From Simmondsia chinensis (Eukaryota > Streptophyta > Magnoliopsida > Caryophyllales > Simmondsiaceae): a DNA stretch of 64,000 nucleotides. The number at the start of each line of letters is the position of its first letter. Within the stretch, counting starts at the first letter, position 1. Below, piece after piece: positions 33,878 to 47,035 of the stretch. The stretch is from positions 7,681,355-7,745,354 of the forward strand of contig JAGTTD010000005.1 of NCBI GenBank assembly GCA_018398585.1, written 5' to 3'. Position numbers and translations under genes: made by a program. The notes below the pieces were generated by a model. The model saw only the letters and a program-made list of their open reading frames with translations. It searched no databases and was not told where the DNA came from.

Positions 33878-34174
33878 ATGACAAACTAGAACTTGATGGA
33901 TAACCATCCAATGAGATACGAGAAGATGTTAACATGGACGAAATAAGCATTGTTAGAGAAGATGCAAAAGGGTTTATGGTTGCAAAACCTTTGAGTGAAC
34001 TAGTTAGTGTAGACGTTGATGATGCATATTCTACTATAGTGACAGTAGTGAAGAAGATGACACTTTATATGATTACGATTATGATTAGAGTTGTAGTCAT
34101 GTATTTTACGATTGTGACATTCGAAACATTGTTTTTTGAGTTATGGTATTTTGCTAGTTATGGGATTGTACTTA

Positions 34175-34295
34175 TTTCCTTGGAAATAGCCTCCTGTTAG
34201 GTTAACATCCCAAACAGGTACGGCTGCTTACATCTCACCCCTCCCAGACCTTGCTTATACCGGAATCCTTGAGGCATTGAGTCTGTTGTTGTTGT
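34175..34295 (+). mobile_element. 5S-SINE family copy, 5'-truncated
   Basis: Only the tail part remains: 'ttaacatcccaaacaggtac', 'ggctgcttacatctcacccc', 'cagaccttgcttataccgga', 'cttgaggcattgagtc' and (gtt)n. An imperfect duplication (12 of 15 bases) of 'atgggattgtactta' (34,160-34,174) and 'atggtgttgtgctta' (34,296-34,310) flanks it. It lies just after the outer CACTA tnpD stop. Confidence 0.65.
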
Positions 34296-34548
34296 ATGGT
34301 GTTGTGCTTAATATAGTGTTATGCTTGTTTTAACATAACATGTCGTGGTCTTAAGAATGTTCTTGTATTGTATTTGTTTGCTAATCTTAAATGCTAAAGG
34401 TTTTCATAGCGTCTACTGGAATTAAGTTATTGGATTTGCAAGTTTTCCACACCTCTTATTGGTATACTATCATTGGTTAATATATCGGTTCTAATACTCT
34501 CGCTTTATTACATTTTTGCTATGTTGTCATCCTTATTTTTTATGCAGA

Positions 34549-37240
34549 ATACGGCATCTCATTGAAATGACCATCGAACAACCCAAGCGCAACATACTTT
34601 TCAGCAATTAAGCCACAGCCTAGGTTGGACCGTTGTCCTCTACCGCAAAAGTGGAGTAATAATGTGACAACCTCTCAAAAAGTGCGACTTGCTTTATTTC
34701 TTACTGATCATACACATGATAATCAGCCACAAGTTGAAGTAGAAGTAGAGCATATTGTAGAAGATATAATTCTTGATGAAGGAGAAAATATGATTCGTGA
34801 GTCTATTTTTAAGAGTATATTGTGTTTTATCTTATAGTTGTGTACTAATTATTGGTACTCTTTAACACTTTCTTCCTTTTTTTAATTTTTTTCATTTGAA
34901 AAGATATTAGAGATAATCGTAATTGTCCACTATGGAAGAAAAGACTTGATACAACTAGAAGTTATGAAAGACAAGGCTGTGAATTAGTGATGTTAATCTT
35001 GTAATTGTGGGCATTGTATCAAGCACACACTTATGTTAGATGTTTGATGTCGTGTGAGTTTGTTTAGGGTATGGAACTAGTAATATACCCAATACTTCAT
35101 CTCAAGCTCAAACAAATGCCAACCATAGTACTCAAAAAGCGTGCAGAAGTGGCAGGCTTAATTCATCTCAAGGACAAGGTTGTGTTTTGATCTTGTTAGC
35201 ATCTTATTTACAATTATTACATTTGTAATGTTAGATTTGGCATATGATTGATGTTATGTGTGTTTGTTTAGGTGTTAGAAGTGGTCATGTTTGTTGGAAC
35301 TTCATCTCAAGGGCAAGCGCAACCAACTCCTAGAACTCATGATAATTTTTTGGGATTTGAATTGCAGTATTATATTTAATATAGGCTAATGGTATAGCCA
35401 ACACTTTAATTTGGTAGAGTTAGTACTCACTTACATTGTTTGCCTTGGTAATAACAACATATTAAATACATACTAATGGAATTTTTTTGGTATTGTAGGA
35501 TTGGAGCCTTAAAAGAAAAAAGAGGGGTCCAAATAAATTAAAAAGGGTGAAGAATAAAGATTTGTTGATGTCAATGCTAAAGGTCAGCCCAATGATAACA
35601 ATCAAAGGCAAATGCCAAGTCTAATTGGAGTTCATGCTGGAAATCCTCGAAAGTTGCCAACTGATTACGAGCATTGGTTAGAAATGCAGGAGTGGAGAAT
35701 ACACCACATATGGCAAATCGTAAAAATAACGCATTTCTTATTATGTAAAATATGTAAAAATAGATTACTAGTTACATTCCCTGAGTTTCAAGTGGTTGAT
35801 GTACTTATATTTATAGGAGGACTACTACTTCCCCCAAGGGGGGGAGCCATATATGTGGGTTCGTGCAAAAATAAATTCTAGTTGGAGAGAAAATAAAAAT
35901 GAGGGGAGAAATAATATGATTGAAGGTTTCTCGAAAGAGTACGCTTTGGGCAATAAGATTGATGTTGTACCTAATTTACAATAGAAAAAGTTTGCAGAGT
36001 TTCACTTTTATTAAAAAAGGGTAGGTATAACAATGTGATTGTAATAGCGATAACGGAGCTAATGTTCTCATTGATAGAGGTCATAGTTCCCCTTTTTTTT
36101 AATTATTCTTAAAGTGTCATAATTTTTGATATAAAAACGCCATAAAAGAGCCATAGCTAATCAAAATCGAGGCATTATGTGGGTAGTAAGAGCTTTGCTA
36201 GAATATGTAAAGACAAGGTAATTGAAGCTTTTTTAGTTTCATATTTCAGTACTTTTTATACACTAATTTTTTGTGTTAAATAATACAGACATTCTTGTTT
36301 GAATAGAGGAAACAAGAAGGCAAAGAACCCAATGAGATTGATATATATACAGAAACCCATGTTCCAAAGTGTTAAACCAAGCTTGATGATAATACCTCTA
36401 CTGCCATGGTTTGATGATTGCTATATTTATTATATCATTCTAAATTATTTAATGTTTATGCATTCCAATACCTATTCTAATAGATTAAAATGCTATCTTT
36501 TATAGATGGAGATTGATAGGCGACTGTCAGAACTCCCATATGATGCAGATGAAGAATTTATTAAAGAGGCATTGTAGAAGATTTTTTTGAAGTTGTTGGG
36601 GAAAACAATAATGGATATGTAAAAACCTATGGATTAGGTATCAAGGTTCCTCATTCTAGTGATAAGCGTGCTTGGGCGAGAGTAATACCAAGATGGGTGA
36701 CCTCCTGGGAAGTCCTCGTATTGCACCCCTCAGGTTGAGGGTTCTCAGAAACAGCCTCCCTTCAAGGTAGCACCCTAAAGGGGGAAGGCTGCGTATATCC
36801 ATTCTCCCTAGACCCTGCTTAAGCGGGAGCCCTTAGGCACTAGGAATGTTGTTTCAGGCTAATGTAGTTCCTGGTAGTCTATTAATTAGCATTAATTCTT
36901 ATTGAGCCTAGTTGACTATTGATCGTTTACATGTTACATAATATATCTATTTTGGCTTTGTAGGAATGAATGAGTTATGAAGATAACTATTCCAAATGAT
37001 GATGGTGCAAGTGCTAGGACCTGATTGCTTATATCTATTATATTTTTTTAACACTGTGCAATATCTTAATTATGTATAACTTAATTATATGCTAAAAGAT
37101 TAGGATTGAGTTTAAGTTGTAAATCTTAAATCTCTGTTAGCCGTTGTCACAAGAAATGGGTGTGTCAGTAGATGACGAGATTAATCAGGAGCATGGAGAT
37201 CAGGAATACACAGATGAAGATGATGTGTTAGAGAATGTGT
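34549..37240 (+). pseudogene. Outer CACTA second gene (TNPA-like, Transposase_24)
   Basis: Exon-like pieces on the plus strand: about 34,555-34,808 ('CPLPQKWSNNVTTSQKVRLA' ending in Asp/Glu-rich text before a gtgagt donor), about 35,515-35,720 with the family signature ('KKRGPNKLKRV', 'IGVHAGNPRKLPTDYEHWLE', 'IHHIWQIVK'), then near 35,810-35,990 'DYYFPQGGEPYMWVRAKIN' after an intron. Near 36,590-36,660 'EVVGENNNGYVKTYGLGIKV' is the last conserved block, and about 37,155-37,236 'MGVSVDDEINQEHGDQEYTD' an acidic end. In En/Spm the second product binds subterminal repeats and regulates transposition. Frameshifts are present; exon borders are approximate. Confidence 0.6.
36663..36857 (+). mobile_element. 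5S-SINE family copy, truncated in the 5S head
   Basis: Starts inside the 5S A-box ('taagcgtgcttgggcgagag'), runs through 'gatgggtgacctcctgggaa' and the tail ('accctaaagggggaaggctg', 'agaccctgcttaagcgggag', 'cccttaggcactaggaatgt'). This copy keeps the best-preserved 5S C-box. No clear target-site duplication. It sits between the last conserved Transposase_24 block and the acidic 3' exon of the outer CACTA. Confidence 0.75.
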
Positions 37241-37403
37241 GCGTTGGTTACATTTACATAGAACTTTTGCATAGATGATGGATTTTCTTTTTTTCTATAT
37301 GAACATTTAGGATTGTTTTGGATGGTTTTGTTTTGTTGAGGATTAAATTAGACATAAATATTGGAGATGTATTTTGGATGCCATGGTGGATTTGTTCTGT
37401 TAG

Positions 37404-37810
37404 CACTACAACATAAATGGCCTAACCCAACAGTCAAAAAGCGTTGCATATTCGCAAATAACCGTTGCATTATGTCTAAGGCGACAATCACATGACTGTT
37501 GCATTAGGAAGCGTCTCCTATTCTATAGGCAACGCTTTTTCAACAATAGGCAACAGTTTTAAAATTTTACCAAATAGGCAACCATTCTATCAAAGGCAAC
37601 GGTTTTAGGCAACAATTAGAAAACTGTTGCCTATATTTGGTAACACACAAAAACTGTTGCCTATATTATGTAACACACAAAAATTGTTGCCTTCAATAGG
37701 CTACACATTACAAACCATTGTCTTTCTAAAGCAACGAATTATAAACTATTGCCCATAACATATTAGGTAATGGCAACAAACCATTGCCTTTCATATACAA
37801 TGAAACCAAA
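37404..37810. repeat. Left terminal and subterminal repeats of inner CACTA
   Basis: After CACTACAACA the sequence repeats short motifs such as 'actgttgcctatatt', 'ggcaacggttt' and 'gcgttgcatatt' in both orientations about every 20-40 bp. Such arrays bind the TNPA-type protein in En/Spm. Confidence 0.8.
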
Positions 37811-38070
37811 GCATTTCCTATGTCGTATCAAAGATAAGAATTTTTGCATAACAAATAATCCAAACCTCAAATACAACCAATCAAATCTATATGAGTTGCA
37901 TAAACTGATTTTCACAAATAATCAACACTAGTTAGTAAGTGACAAAATTCATGTCTCGTGTTTCAAAAAGTAACAACTTAGAATTGAAATATGAGCAATA
38001 ACCATACTTGAATATACAAAATACAAATAGTCTAGGAGACAAATTTCAAATTTAACATTTTTCTCAAAAG

Positions 38071-41000
38071 CTAAATCTCTTCTTCATCTTCTTCTTTGTC
38101 CTCTTCTTCCATATATTGCATCCCCTACAGTATAACACATGTTTCAAAATAAACAATTTTAAACACGTATTCAAAGGCATAACATAATACCACAATCAAT
38201 AATTATCATATAGTTGTCACAAGATTCATGATATCACTTAAATTAAAATGCGTATATATTTAAGTCACCTGGAAAGATTTCTATGAGCTCCTTCTAAAAG
38301 ATGAGCAATCTAAATTATTTCACATTAATAATAGGATGTTAAGGTTTGGATTCAAGTTATAGTATTAGTAGAGCAATTGCTTGTCATGAATACTATATGT
38401 ACTCAACTCATTAGTATTAGCTAAGATAGTTAGAATGTACTAGATTTGAACCCTACCTTTTGTCTCTAGACTACGGGTCCTTCTCAAACCTAAAGTCGGA
38501 AACGCAAACTCCCATAATCCTCAAAACACCTTTTACAATATTGTTATGATTCCTATAGGTGGGGCTTATGACAATTGTAATTAGAATTAATCATTAGTTT
38601 AGTATATGTCACTAGTTAGTATATGTAGCTTATTAGTTAGTAATTTCTTTAGTAAGTGTTGTGTCTTGGTATATTAGTATATTCTCAATAAGCTGCTGCA
38701 ATTGTTTTGGTGTGCTGCATACAGTTGTGGTTGGTACTTGGCGCCATAAGCTTAGGTAGTTAGATATTTTAGTGTGTGTTAGATATTTTCTTGGATTTAG
38801 ATATTTGTTATTTGAGGTGGTTAGCTTGTGTGTCTGGGTTCATTGTATTAGTTGCTTGAATTTTCCAATAAGTAGTATGATCAAGTGTAATAATCATTCA
38901 TGAATTCAATCAAATACAAATATCTTTTGATATTATTCTCTCTCTCATCTAAATCTCTTCCTATTTCTCATCTGCATTTCTCTATTTCTCTTCTCATCTC
39001 AACTCTATTTCTTTAACTATCTTAGGTTATGATCGTAGCTTAGGCTCATTCGTAACAATTGGTATCAAATCCTTGAATTGATTTCAAATCAAGTTGATTG
39101 ATATCAAGTTCTTGATTAATTGATCAAGAACATATCTGAAAAAAATTACATAAAAAAAAAAAAAGTTATCGATTAAATCAAAAGCTACTTCCTGATCTTA
39201 GCTGCAGTGATCTTGTTCCATTGTTGATCTCAGCTTAGATTCAGGATTCAATGTTCGCTTGGGTGATTAGTTACTATAGAACAGATCAAGTTTTGATATG
39301 AGCGTGGCTTATACTAAATTAAGTTGTTCAGAATTGAACTAAACTTAGATAAACAAGAATTCAGATCTGATTGCATCTGATCCTGTGCGATAGGTTGAAT
39401 CTTTGATTCAGCTTGTGAATTGATCAATAATACAAGTGTAATGCAAAATCCTAGTGTTAGCTGCAACTACGAAGCTAATTTGTTGCTGCAAATTGAAGTA
39501 ATTGCACTGAGCTTTGTGAACCAGTGGTGAATTGGTGTGATCTCATTGAATTCAGTACAACCTGGTTGCTGAAGTCATTGATTCAGCTTGAATGAGCATC
39601 ACGGTTTGGTGAACAGAAGCTAAAGTGTTATTAATTGATTCAGTATCAGTAACTGCATTTGGCTGAATTGATTGAACTAAAGAGTTAGATCGCAATGGTG
39701 ACAATGAAAGCCAGCACATAAGTTAGAGGTAGATATGATGAGCGGTTTGATCGGCTAAGTTAACAGATGGAGAACCTGATGTTATTGTTCCAGCAAGGTC
39801 AAGTGGACATCAATCGACAATTTGAAAGGCAAGCGTAGCAAATTGGAAAGAATTCAGCTAATTCTAGTAGACCTGGCTATAGGCAACCTCGAGCTAAGGT
39901 GGAGATATTCGATGGAACACTGCCTCAGTCTTGGACTAGGAGTTGTGAAGAATATTTTCAATTCTACAACATCCTTGAACCTGAGAAAGTGGAAATTGCA
40001 GCTGTGTACTTGAAAGGAGAGATGGAATCTTGGTATTACACCCTCATATGAGTTAAACCTCTAATTACTTGGTCTGAATTTGTAAAAGAATTGTGTGTGC
40101 GATACGGAGGTGAGGACACTAGTGATGTTGTTGACAATTTTAACAAGCCAGAGGATGGTGTTGCGCATCCTAAGATGAAGATTGAACAAGAAATGGAGTA
40201 TAAAAGGGAGCAAGGAACCGTTACAACAAATGATGGAGTTGAATCTAAGAAGCCTTTGCTTGGGCTTGCATATGTTAAGAGCATCACTCCCAATTCAATG
40301 CAATTATAGCAGCATATACTTCATAAATCTAATTAAAATTGCGCTGCAATGCACTCGAATATATCAAGGAATGAGGAAGAACATCAGAGTGCGCAGCAGG
40401 TACATCAAGAACCACACCAGTCCTTCTCTGCAGTACAAGCTTACAGGGTTGCAACACTTTCTGCTCCTCTTTTGCAGCAGGCTACGGTTCATGGTCAGCA
40501 GAGTAGTTTGCAAGACCGGGGTACATTGCGAGTTGGATGGAGGATAATTGGGGTTAGCTCCTCAGTGTGTGACAAAGGAAGGCCACCTGAGTTGGACAAG
40601 CACCATCAAAGGATATGCAGCAGCAATCGACATGGGGTGAAGATATTTTAGTATTAGTTAGATATTTTAGAGTTAGTTAGAAGATATTTTAGTATTAGTT
40701 AGATATTTTGTTAGTAAGTCGGTTAGTTAGTTAATGTCTAGGTTCAATGTCTTAGATTACCTATAAGTAGTACTTGAGTGTAATTTTCAGATCATCCAAT
40801 GGAAATATCAAGAACAATCTCAATTTGAGATCAAACCTTCTCTCTCTCATCTAACTCTTCTATTTCTCATCCCTATTTCTCTAATTTCTCATCTCAATTC
40901 ATTTCTTTCTCATCTCATACTCTCATCTATCTCAATTTTACTTAGCTTATGTTTGGGATTCAATCCCGAGCATAATAGATCTCAGTTATCAATCTCAATT

Positions 41001-43353
41001 TTTCCCTCATAAGAAAATCAAGACTAAACAAGCAATTGCAAACTCCAAACTCTAAAGCTGCAACATATGACCATAAAGACAACAAGTTTAATTAGATAGA
41101 GTTTGTATAGAACTTCTACTCCATACATACCACCAAAAGTGCTACGGACTAGGCACTAGTCCAGTATCTAGGTATTCTGACAGCAACTAAACTAAAAAAA
41201 GTAAGAGAAATCATGCAAGCAAATAGTTAGCAATAATGTATACAAAGATACCTCCAAAAGCAACACTTAAAGGGTCACTGTGACCTCCACCCAAAGTTTC
41301 TAGAGCACTTGCAAAAGCAACATCCTTATCATATGCATCAACAAGTTTTAAGTAATAAGATAAAAGAAGTGATTTGGATTATTTAAAGTAATACCTCACT
41401 TGCTCCTTGTCGAAGTAGAAATGGTTGATGTGCGATTGCAGAAGATTGCAAATGTACTAACTGCATTGCATTAGAAGCACTAGAACCATGAGCAATGGAT
41501 CCTTGATCATTCAATAAATCACCAAAAACTGATACATCAAAGGTGACAGTAGGGCAGGCTTGCTGAATCTGTCCTAAAATCATTTGTAACCCATGTGCAA
41601 TCATAACTTTATTTTTTTCAGACTCTGCTGCATATTTGGCTTCAATTGCATTTATTTCTTATGTCCGAGTTTTTTCTAACTCTTATGCAATTGTCTTTTG
41701 CTTCAATATAGAACTAGTAACACCTCTGCCATAGAGACCTTTGCTACCACTCTTTCTGTTGTTGTTACCCAAAAGTTTAGAAATTGCACTTTCTTTCATA
41801 CAGCTCTCACCCTATTGATTTTGCAATTTTTGAAGGTCCACCTGCAATAAAAGTTGAGAAATTAGAATGGAAGAGGTCCTTCATTTATAAGAATTCAACC
41901 ATAAATCAATTTCATAATGTGAAACAAAAAGTTCATCCATACAATGATTTTATCTCGCTTATCTCCATCACTACGTTTCTTTATTTTGGCTTGCGTGTCT
42001 CAATCCACATTTCTACTTTCGTGGGATCTTCACCGGTTTCCTTTTTTCTTGTCTAGAAATCATAAGAAAATTAACAAAAGAATGAAAGATATTATCAATA
42101 CACACCAAATATATAAAAGTGGTCTATTAACAAGTTACGCCATACACATACCATTTCATCCCGTATCACAGCATAGCTATATTGGCCAGTCGTGTGCATT
42201 GTGTTGCTCTTCTTTGCTACGTCACGATTTTTTGAATTAGTCTCAGAAATTTCCTGAGAGGTTTAATATTTCGCTTGGCAATCATATATTTGTATCATTC
42301 TTTGGTGTCAATTCATCCTATGAAATTATAAAAAGATTGATAAATAAACACATAATACCTGATCTTCCTTGGAGTTTCATTTCCTTAATAATTCTGTAAA
42401 TTGTGAGATTAGTATCATCCTAGGCCATATGTTTCAACCTATCTGCATCTTTTTTATATCTCTTGAAGTGAACATTCTTTATTCGACATTTGTATCTTCT
42501 CCACGATGCAGCTATAGTGCGCAAACCCATTTCTTGGCGTGGTGAGGAATGACATATTTTTGCTACAAAATTCAATGTAAGTGTACAACACATAAAGTTT
42601 GCAAGTAAATAATTAAATGTAAAAAAGGATAGAAAGTAATACAAGAACATATCCCCACAGCTCCTCCTTGATCTCAGCCCTAAAATCATGCCAGCTCTTA
42701 ACAGTTAGTGGCAAAACCGTTGTATTGCGACCAAGTGATCCCAAACAGTTGCTGAATTTGATCACTGATTCATGATCAGGACCCACAGGTTGGTTAAATT
42801 TGTTTAATGTAATGTGTGTTCGATCTTGCAGCTGTCGTTCATGAATAGCATTGCACATCGTGGGCCCTCTTCTTCTTGTTTCTGAAGAAAAAATGTTGAA
42901 CAAATTCCAAAAAAGGAATTCGATGTGACATTGACTATCATATGGGATTAGAAATAAATGTAAATATTGCGTTATGAAAAGGGATCTTTGTAAAATATGA
43001 GGTGCATTGACCTTGCTCTACACCTTCCGTTCTAGTTTCTTTGATTTATTATATGCCCACCTCACTTTTGTTTGAAGTTCCAAGGCCCACTTCTTGTTGT
43101 CAATGCTTAAAAGCCTTACTCATGGCTAAAGCACGATTTCTTCGTTCTTTACTCACACACTTCTGTACCAAAAAGTAAGAAAAAATTGTCATTCAACATA
43201 TAGGCATACACCATAAAGTCTCACATATATAGAATCTTTTTTTATATGATATTTGCATACCTTTACACCTTCTATCAGTCCGTGGCCATCAACATCACCT
43301 ATTTGCACTGATTTCTTTTTCTTTTTCTCTCCAAAACTTTTTGATTTACTCAT
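38071..43353 (-). pseudogene. Inner CACTA second gene (TNPA-like, Transposase_24)
   Basis: From ATG 43,353: Lys-rich 'SFGEKKKKKSVQIGDVDGHG' with a gtatgc donor after 43,261, then 'KCVSKERRNRALAMSKAF' (43,165-43,110). A clean pyrimidine-rich acceptor near 42,894 opens the core 'RRRGPTMCNAIHERQLQDRT', 'LNKFNQPVGPDHESVIKFSN', 'FRAEIKEELWGYV' (42,890-42,650). 'GLRTIAASWRRYKCRIKNVH' follows (42,530-42,470), and 'NKVMIAHGLQMILGQIQQAC' (41,610-41,550) is a helical tail. The last exon appears to be 38,124-38,071, acidic ('MQYMEEEDKEEDEEEI', stop TAG). The gag fragment lies in the last intron. Exon borders other than those given are unsure, and 43,020-43,110 contains stops. Confidence 0.6.
38575..41000 (+). 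mobile_element. Short gypsy-type element or fragment with gag, LTR-like flanks
   Basis: The gag part (about 39,694-40,300) reads 'AKVEIFDGTLPQSWTRSCEE', 'YFQFYNILEPEKVEIAAVYL', then an in-frame TGA, then 'VKPLITWSEFVKELCVRYGG'. This is a Retrotrans_gag N-terminal part; no protease or RT follows. Left of it 'acaattggtatcaaatcc' (39,055-39,072) is a plausible initiator-Met primer site. The flanks 38,575-39,054 and 40,637-41,000 share 'attttccaataagtagta'-type text and a pyrimidine-rich end ('tctctctctcatctaa'), so they look like two diverged LTRs. Exact ends were not found. It may be a non-autonomous, gag-only element. Confidence 0.55.
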
Positions 43354-43536
43354 AATTTTTGCTGAATGTTAAACATTTCAATAAATAAATCATATGTAAA
43401 TAAATAGTTAGAAAATACAAAGAAATAATAAAATATAAATGATAAATAAGAAGTTAGACTAATAAAGAAAATCAAATAAACATTGATCATGTGTACACTT
43501 ACAAGATTCTCCATTTCAAAATGCAAAGTGTTTGGT

Positions 43537-46500
43537 TCAAGAACTAGCATCCATATAATCCCAAACAGTATCATCTACAATCTCATCATCATCCGACTCA
43601 TCTAGCTCCGGCTGTGAATTTAGAATATGTAAAGGAATTTTAGTAGCCGAGGAGGTAGGTCAGGCCTTGACCAATTCAAGACATGGCCATCCATGGGGGC
43701 AGCATAATTAGATCCAATATCAACAGTCTCGCTCCAATACTACTCTCCAAAGGTTGCATCTGATTCTTCATTGACGACAAATAAGTCTCTGGGAACAGCT
43801 TTCATCACATAATTCCAATTTTTACCAATAGGATCTTGCACATAGAAAACTTGATTCACCTAGGAAGCCATCACAAATGGATCATTTGAGTAGCGTGTTC
43901 TACCTAAATTTACACGTGTCAAACCATAGTCATCTTGCTGCTCGTCAAACCAGTCACACTGAAACAACACAACTTTAAATTGCCCAAAATAATCCAACTC
44001 AATGATATCCTTCACAAATCCATAGTACCTAGCATTTCCCATTATAGGATTTTTATCTCTAAAACTCACAAAACTTCGAGTTATGCAGTCAAGGGGACTC
44101 CACTACATTGAGTTTTCAATTTAGAATCGCTTGCTGCTATATGGAATCTGTAACCATTGATCAGATACCCAGTGAATCTTCTTGCGCTATAATTGGGACC
44201 TCTTGACAATGCTTTAACTTGTGCAGATACATTCTCATTCTCTAGACGATGCCGAATCCAATAAATGAAACCTTCACTGTGATCTCATGCCCTTGCAAAT
44301 CTAGTTCTTTTACCTTGGTTATTGCTTAGATCTTGATGCTCACTGTTTGAGAAAAATGAGAGGTTATTAGACATTTAGCTTCGAATTTCAAGTGTAAATT
44401 GAGAAACATTCTAACATTAGATTACTTACCGAATGTATTCATCAATTTGATCGCAATTGAATAACACATATCGATGTGCTCGGGTCCAAGTGTGGTCATC
44501 CAAATTAAATCTTTTTCCTCCACTATGCTTCTTTCCACCAATAGGACGACCTTGAGAAGGAAAAATAGATGACGAAGCAGACGAAGAAACATAATCAATA
44601 GTATGTTTATTTCTTGAAGGTTGATCGCTCTTTGCCTGCACATCATGACGGAGATATCTTGTACAAAATGTAAGGCATTCCTTTGCCAAGTACCCCTCTG
44701 CAATGGAACCCTCCGGCCAACATTTATTTTTGACGTAGGACTTTAATTTTCCTAGGCATCTCTCCTGAGAGAACATCCATCGATACTGCACAGGACCTCC
44801 AAGCTGTGCTTCATTCACCAAGTGAATGGGCAAATGCACCATTATGTCAAGGAAACTTGGAACAAAAGTCTTCTCAATCATACACAATACATCTACAATT
44901 TCATATTGTAAATGCTCGAGTTCTTGAGTGCTAATGACTTTGCTACATAACCCTTTAAAAAGGCAAACAATCTAATCATCGTTAGAGCCACAGGCTTTGG
45001 CAAGACTCTCCGGATTACAACTGGATGTAAATAATGAAGTAAAAAGTGAGCATCATGACTCTTATACCCAGAAATTTTCCTTTCTTCAGAGTTCACACGT
45101 CTAGAGATGTTCGCTGCACGGCCATCCGGAAACTTAGCACTTTTTATGACATTACAAAACAAACTTTTGTCTTCACTTGAAAGTGAAAAACATGCTCTTG
45201 GTAGAGCGACGCGTCTCTGATCATCTAACCATTTTGGATTAAGCTCTTTTCTAATGCCCATGTCTCGCAAATTAAAACGAGCATTTACGTGATCTTTTGT
45301 CTTCCCTGGAATATCAAGAAGTGTTTCTAATATATTATCACATATATTCTTTTCTATATGCATTACATCAAGATTATGGCGCAAATTGTTATGCTTCCAA
45401 TATAGCAGTTGAAAGAATATGGACTTCTTCTTCCATGGGCTGTCTTTATTGTTATTCTTCTTTTGCTTCTTCCCAAACTTGTTCACAAAACCCTCCAAAT
45501 TTTGCAGAACATCAACTCCAGACATACTAGAAGGTACAGGCCTCAACTCTACATTACCAACAAAGGAACCTTTGTTACAGCGCCAAGGATGTGCATTGTC
45601 TAGAAACCTTCGAGCCCCTGGATAACAAGTCTTTCTACTGTATTTCAAATATTGAGAGCATGTATCATAATTACAACAAGGGCATGCCATCTTCCCCTAT
45701 GTGCTCCACCTAGACAACATGGCATATGCAGGAAAATCATTAATAGTCCATAACAAAGCAGCACGCATAGTAAAAGTCTCATCCATTGAAGCATTATAAG
45801 TATCTACGCCAACCTCCCATAGCTCGTTCAACTCTTCAATCAAGGTTTGCAAGTAAACATCAATGCCATATCTAGGAGAATAAGACCCGAGTATAAGCAT
45901 GGACATCATAAAAAACTCAGCTTTATTGCACAACCATGGTGGCAAATTGTAAATTAATAACACAACTGGCCATATACTGTAAGCAACATTCATCGTCCTA
46001 AAAGGATTAAAGCTATCACTCATAAGTCCTAGCCTCACATTGCGTGGATCAGCTGCAAAATCATGATGCAAAGAATCAAAATCTTTCCATGCTTGTCCAT
46101 CTGCAGGATGACACAACTTTCCATCTTTAGGTCGCTCTCTATCATGCCAGGTCATGGAACTTGCTGTTTGGGAAGACATGAAGAATCTTTGGAGTTGATT
46201 TTCAAAGGAAAATATCTCAAAACCTTGGCAGGAATCTTGTAGCTGAAAGCAATACCCAAATTAGCTTGTTGATTATCACCCAAATTCCACCTAGAAGCAC
46301 CACATATACAGCACGAAATATCTTTTTCATGTTCTTTCCAAAAGAGCATGCAATCATTTGGACAAACATTTATTCTTTTATAATCTAATCCTAGGTCTTT
46401 AATCATTTTTCTAGCCTTGTTAAAAGTTTGGGAAAATTGTGCAAAAGGAAAAGCCTTCTTTATTGTCTCCAATAATTCAGTAAATGAAGAATTACTCCAC

Positions 46501-47035
46501 CCATGTTTGCCTTCAAATGATAAAGTTGGATGATGAAAGACAACACTGAAAAATTCTCATAGCCGGGATATAGCTTTTGTTGTGCATCTTCTACCAATCT
46601 AAAGAACTTTTTAGTATTCGCATCAGGACCTTTTCTAGCTCCTCCTGCTTTGAAGCTAGTGGTTTCTTGTACCATCCCTCTAAAAATTTCATGTACCATC
46701 TCATTCATAGAATCACAATCATCTTGCATAATATGACATCTGTGTTGTTGAGACCTAGCAATTCTAGAAGACAATCCTTCGCCATGAAAATCCCAAACTT
46801 TATAATCTTTTTTGAACCCCTTAATTATGAAGTGCTCAAATATCACAGCTCTGTAGTGAAAATAACTATTCAAACATTTTACACAAGGACATAAGATTTC
46901 TAATTCATCTTCTTCCACAGAGGTATGATCAACGTGTACTTTGGAAAATGCAAAATAAAGAAACTTTTCAACTCCATTAATATAAGCATCACTATTTCTT
47001 GGTGCATCCATCCAACTCTTATCTATTTGTTCCAT
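43537..47035 (-). pseudogene. tnpD: CACTA transposase TNPD (inner), lightly degraded
   Basis: From ATG 47,035: Transpos_assoc domain ('MEQIDKSWMDAPRNSDAYIN'; 'LCPCVKCLNSYFHYRAVIFE'), a one-base deletion near 46,507 in the 'LKCKHGWS' block, 'INVCPNDCMLFWKEHEKDIS' (about 46,370), another frame change near 46,190, Transposase_21 with 'MTWHDRERPKDGKLCHPADG' and 'IYNLPPWLCNKAEFFMMSML'. An in-frame TAG at 45,694-45,696 follows 'LSRWST'. Then 'KMACPCCNYDTCSQYLKYSR', 'NLDVMHIEKNICDNILETLL' and, after a base loss in a T run near 44,960, DUF4218 ('FVPSFLDIMVHLPIHLVNEA', 'WTRAHRYVLFNCDQIDEYIR') and DUF4216 ('FKVVLFQCDWFDEQQDDYGL'). It ends at TGA 43,537-43,539 with an acidic tail ('DESDDDEIVDDTVWDYMDAS'). 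About four lesions in 3.5 kb, much fewer than in the outer copy, so it is the younger element. Confidence 0.88.

Larger units (their letters stand above)
18318..34088 (+). pseudogene. tnpD: CACTA transposase TNPD (outer), split by gypsy element
   Basis: Order of domains: Transpos_assoc from ATG 18,318 ('MDVFKNKDWVNFPRASSEF', 'GLIPCPFMLCANRY'), the 'FIVHLYHLKCKHG'-type block near 18,800-18,850 after a frameshift, Transposase_21 ('IASYTRCHADTWKKDGQLRH' at about 19,165, then 'LPPWMCMKQS' near 19,395), a decayed catalytic part with 'NLDAIHIKKNICESLI' (about 19,987), DUF4218 ('FDIMVHLAMHLSYEACIAGP' near 20,495 and 'QQTHRYILFNYKEIQDVI' near 20,930) and DUF4216 to 21,734 ('DLFDMGEDN'). After the gypsy element the protein resumes with 'KLELDG' at 33,883 and ends in an acidic tail ending 'YDYDYD' before TAG 34,086-34,088. 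Many frameshifts and stops; inactive. The family transposase binds subterminal repeats and cuts the element ends in the nucleus. Confidence 0.85.
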
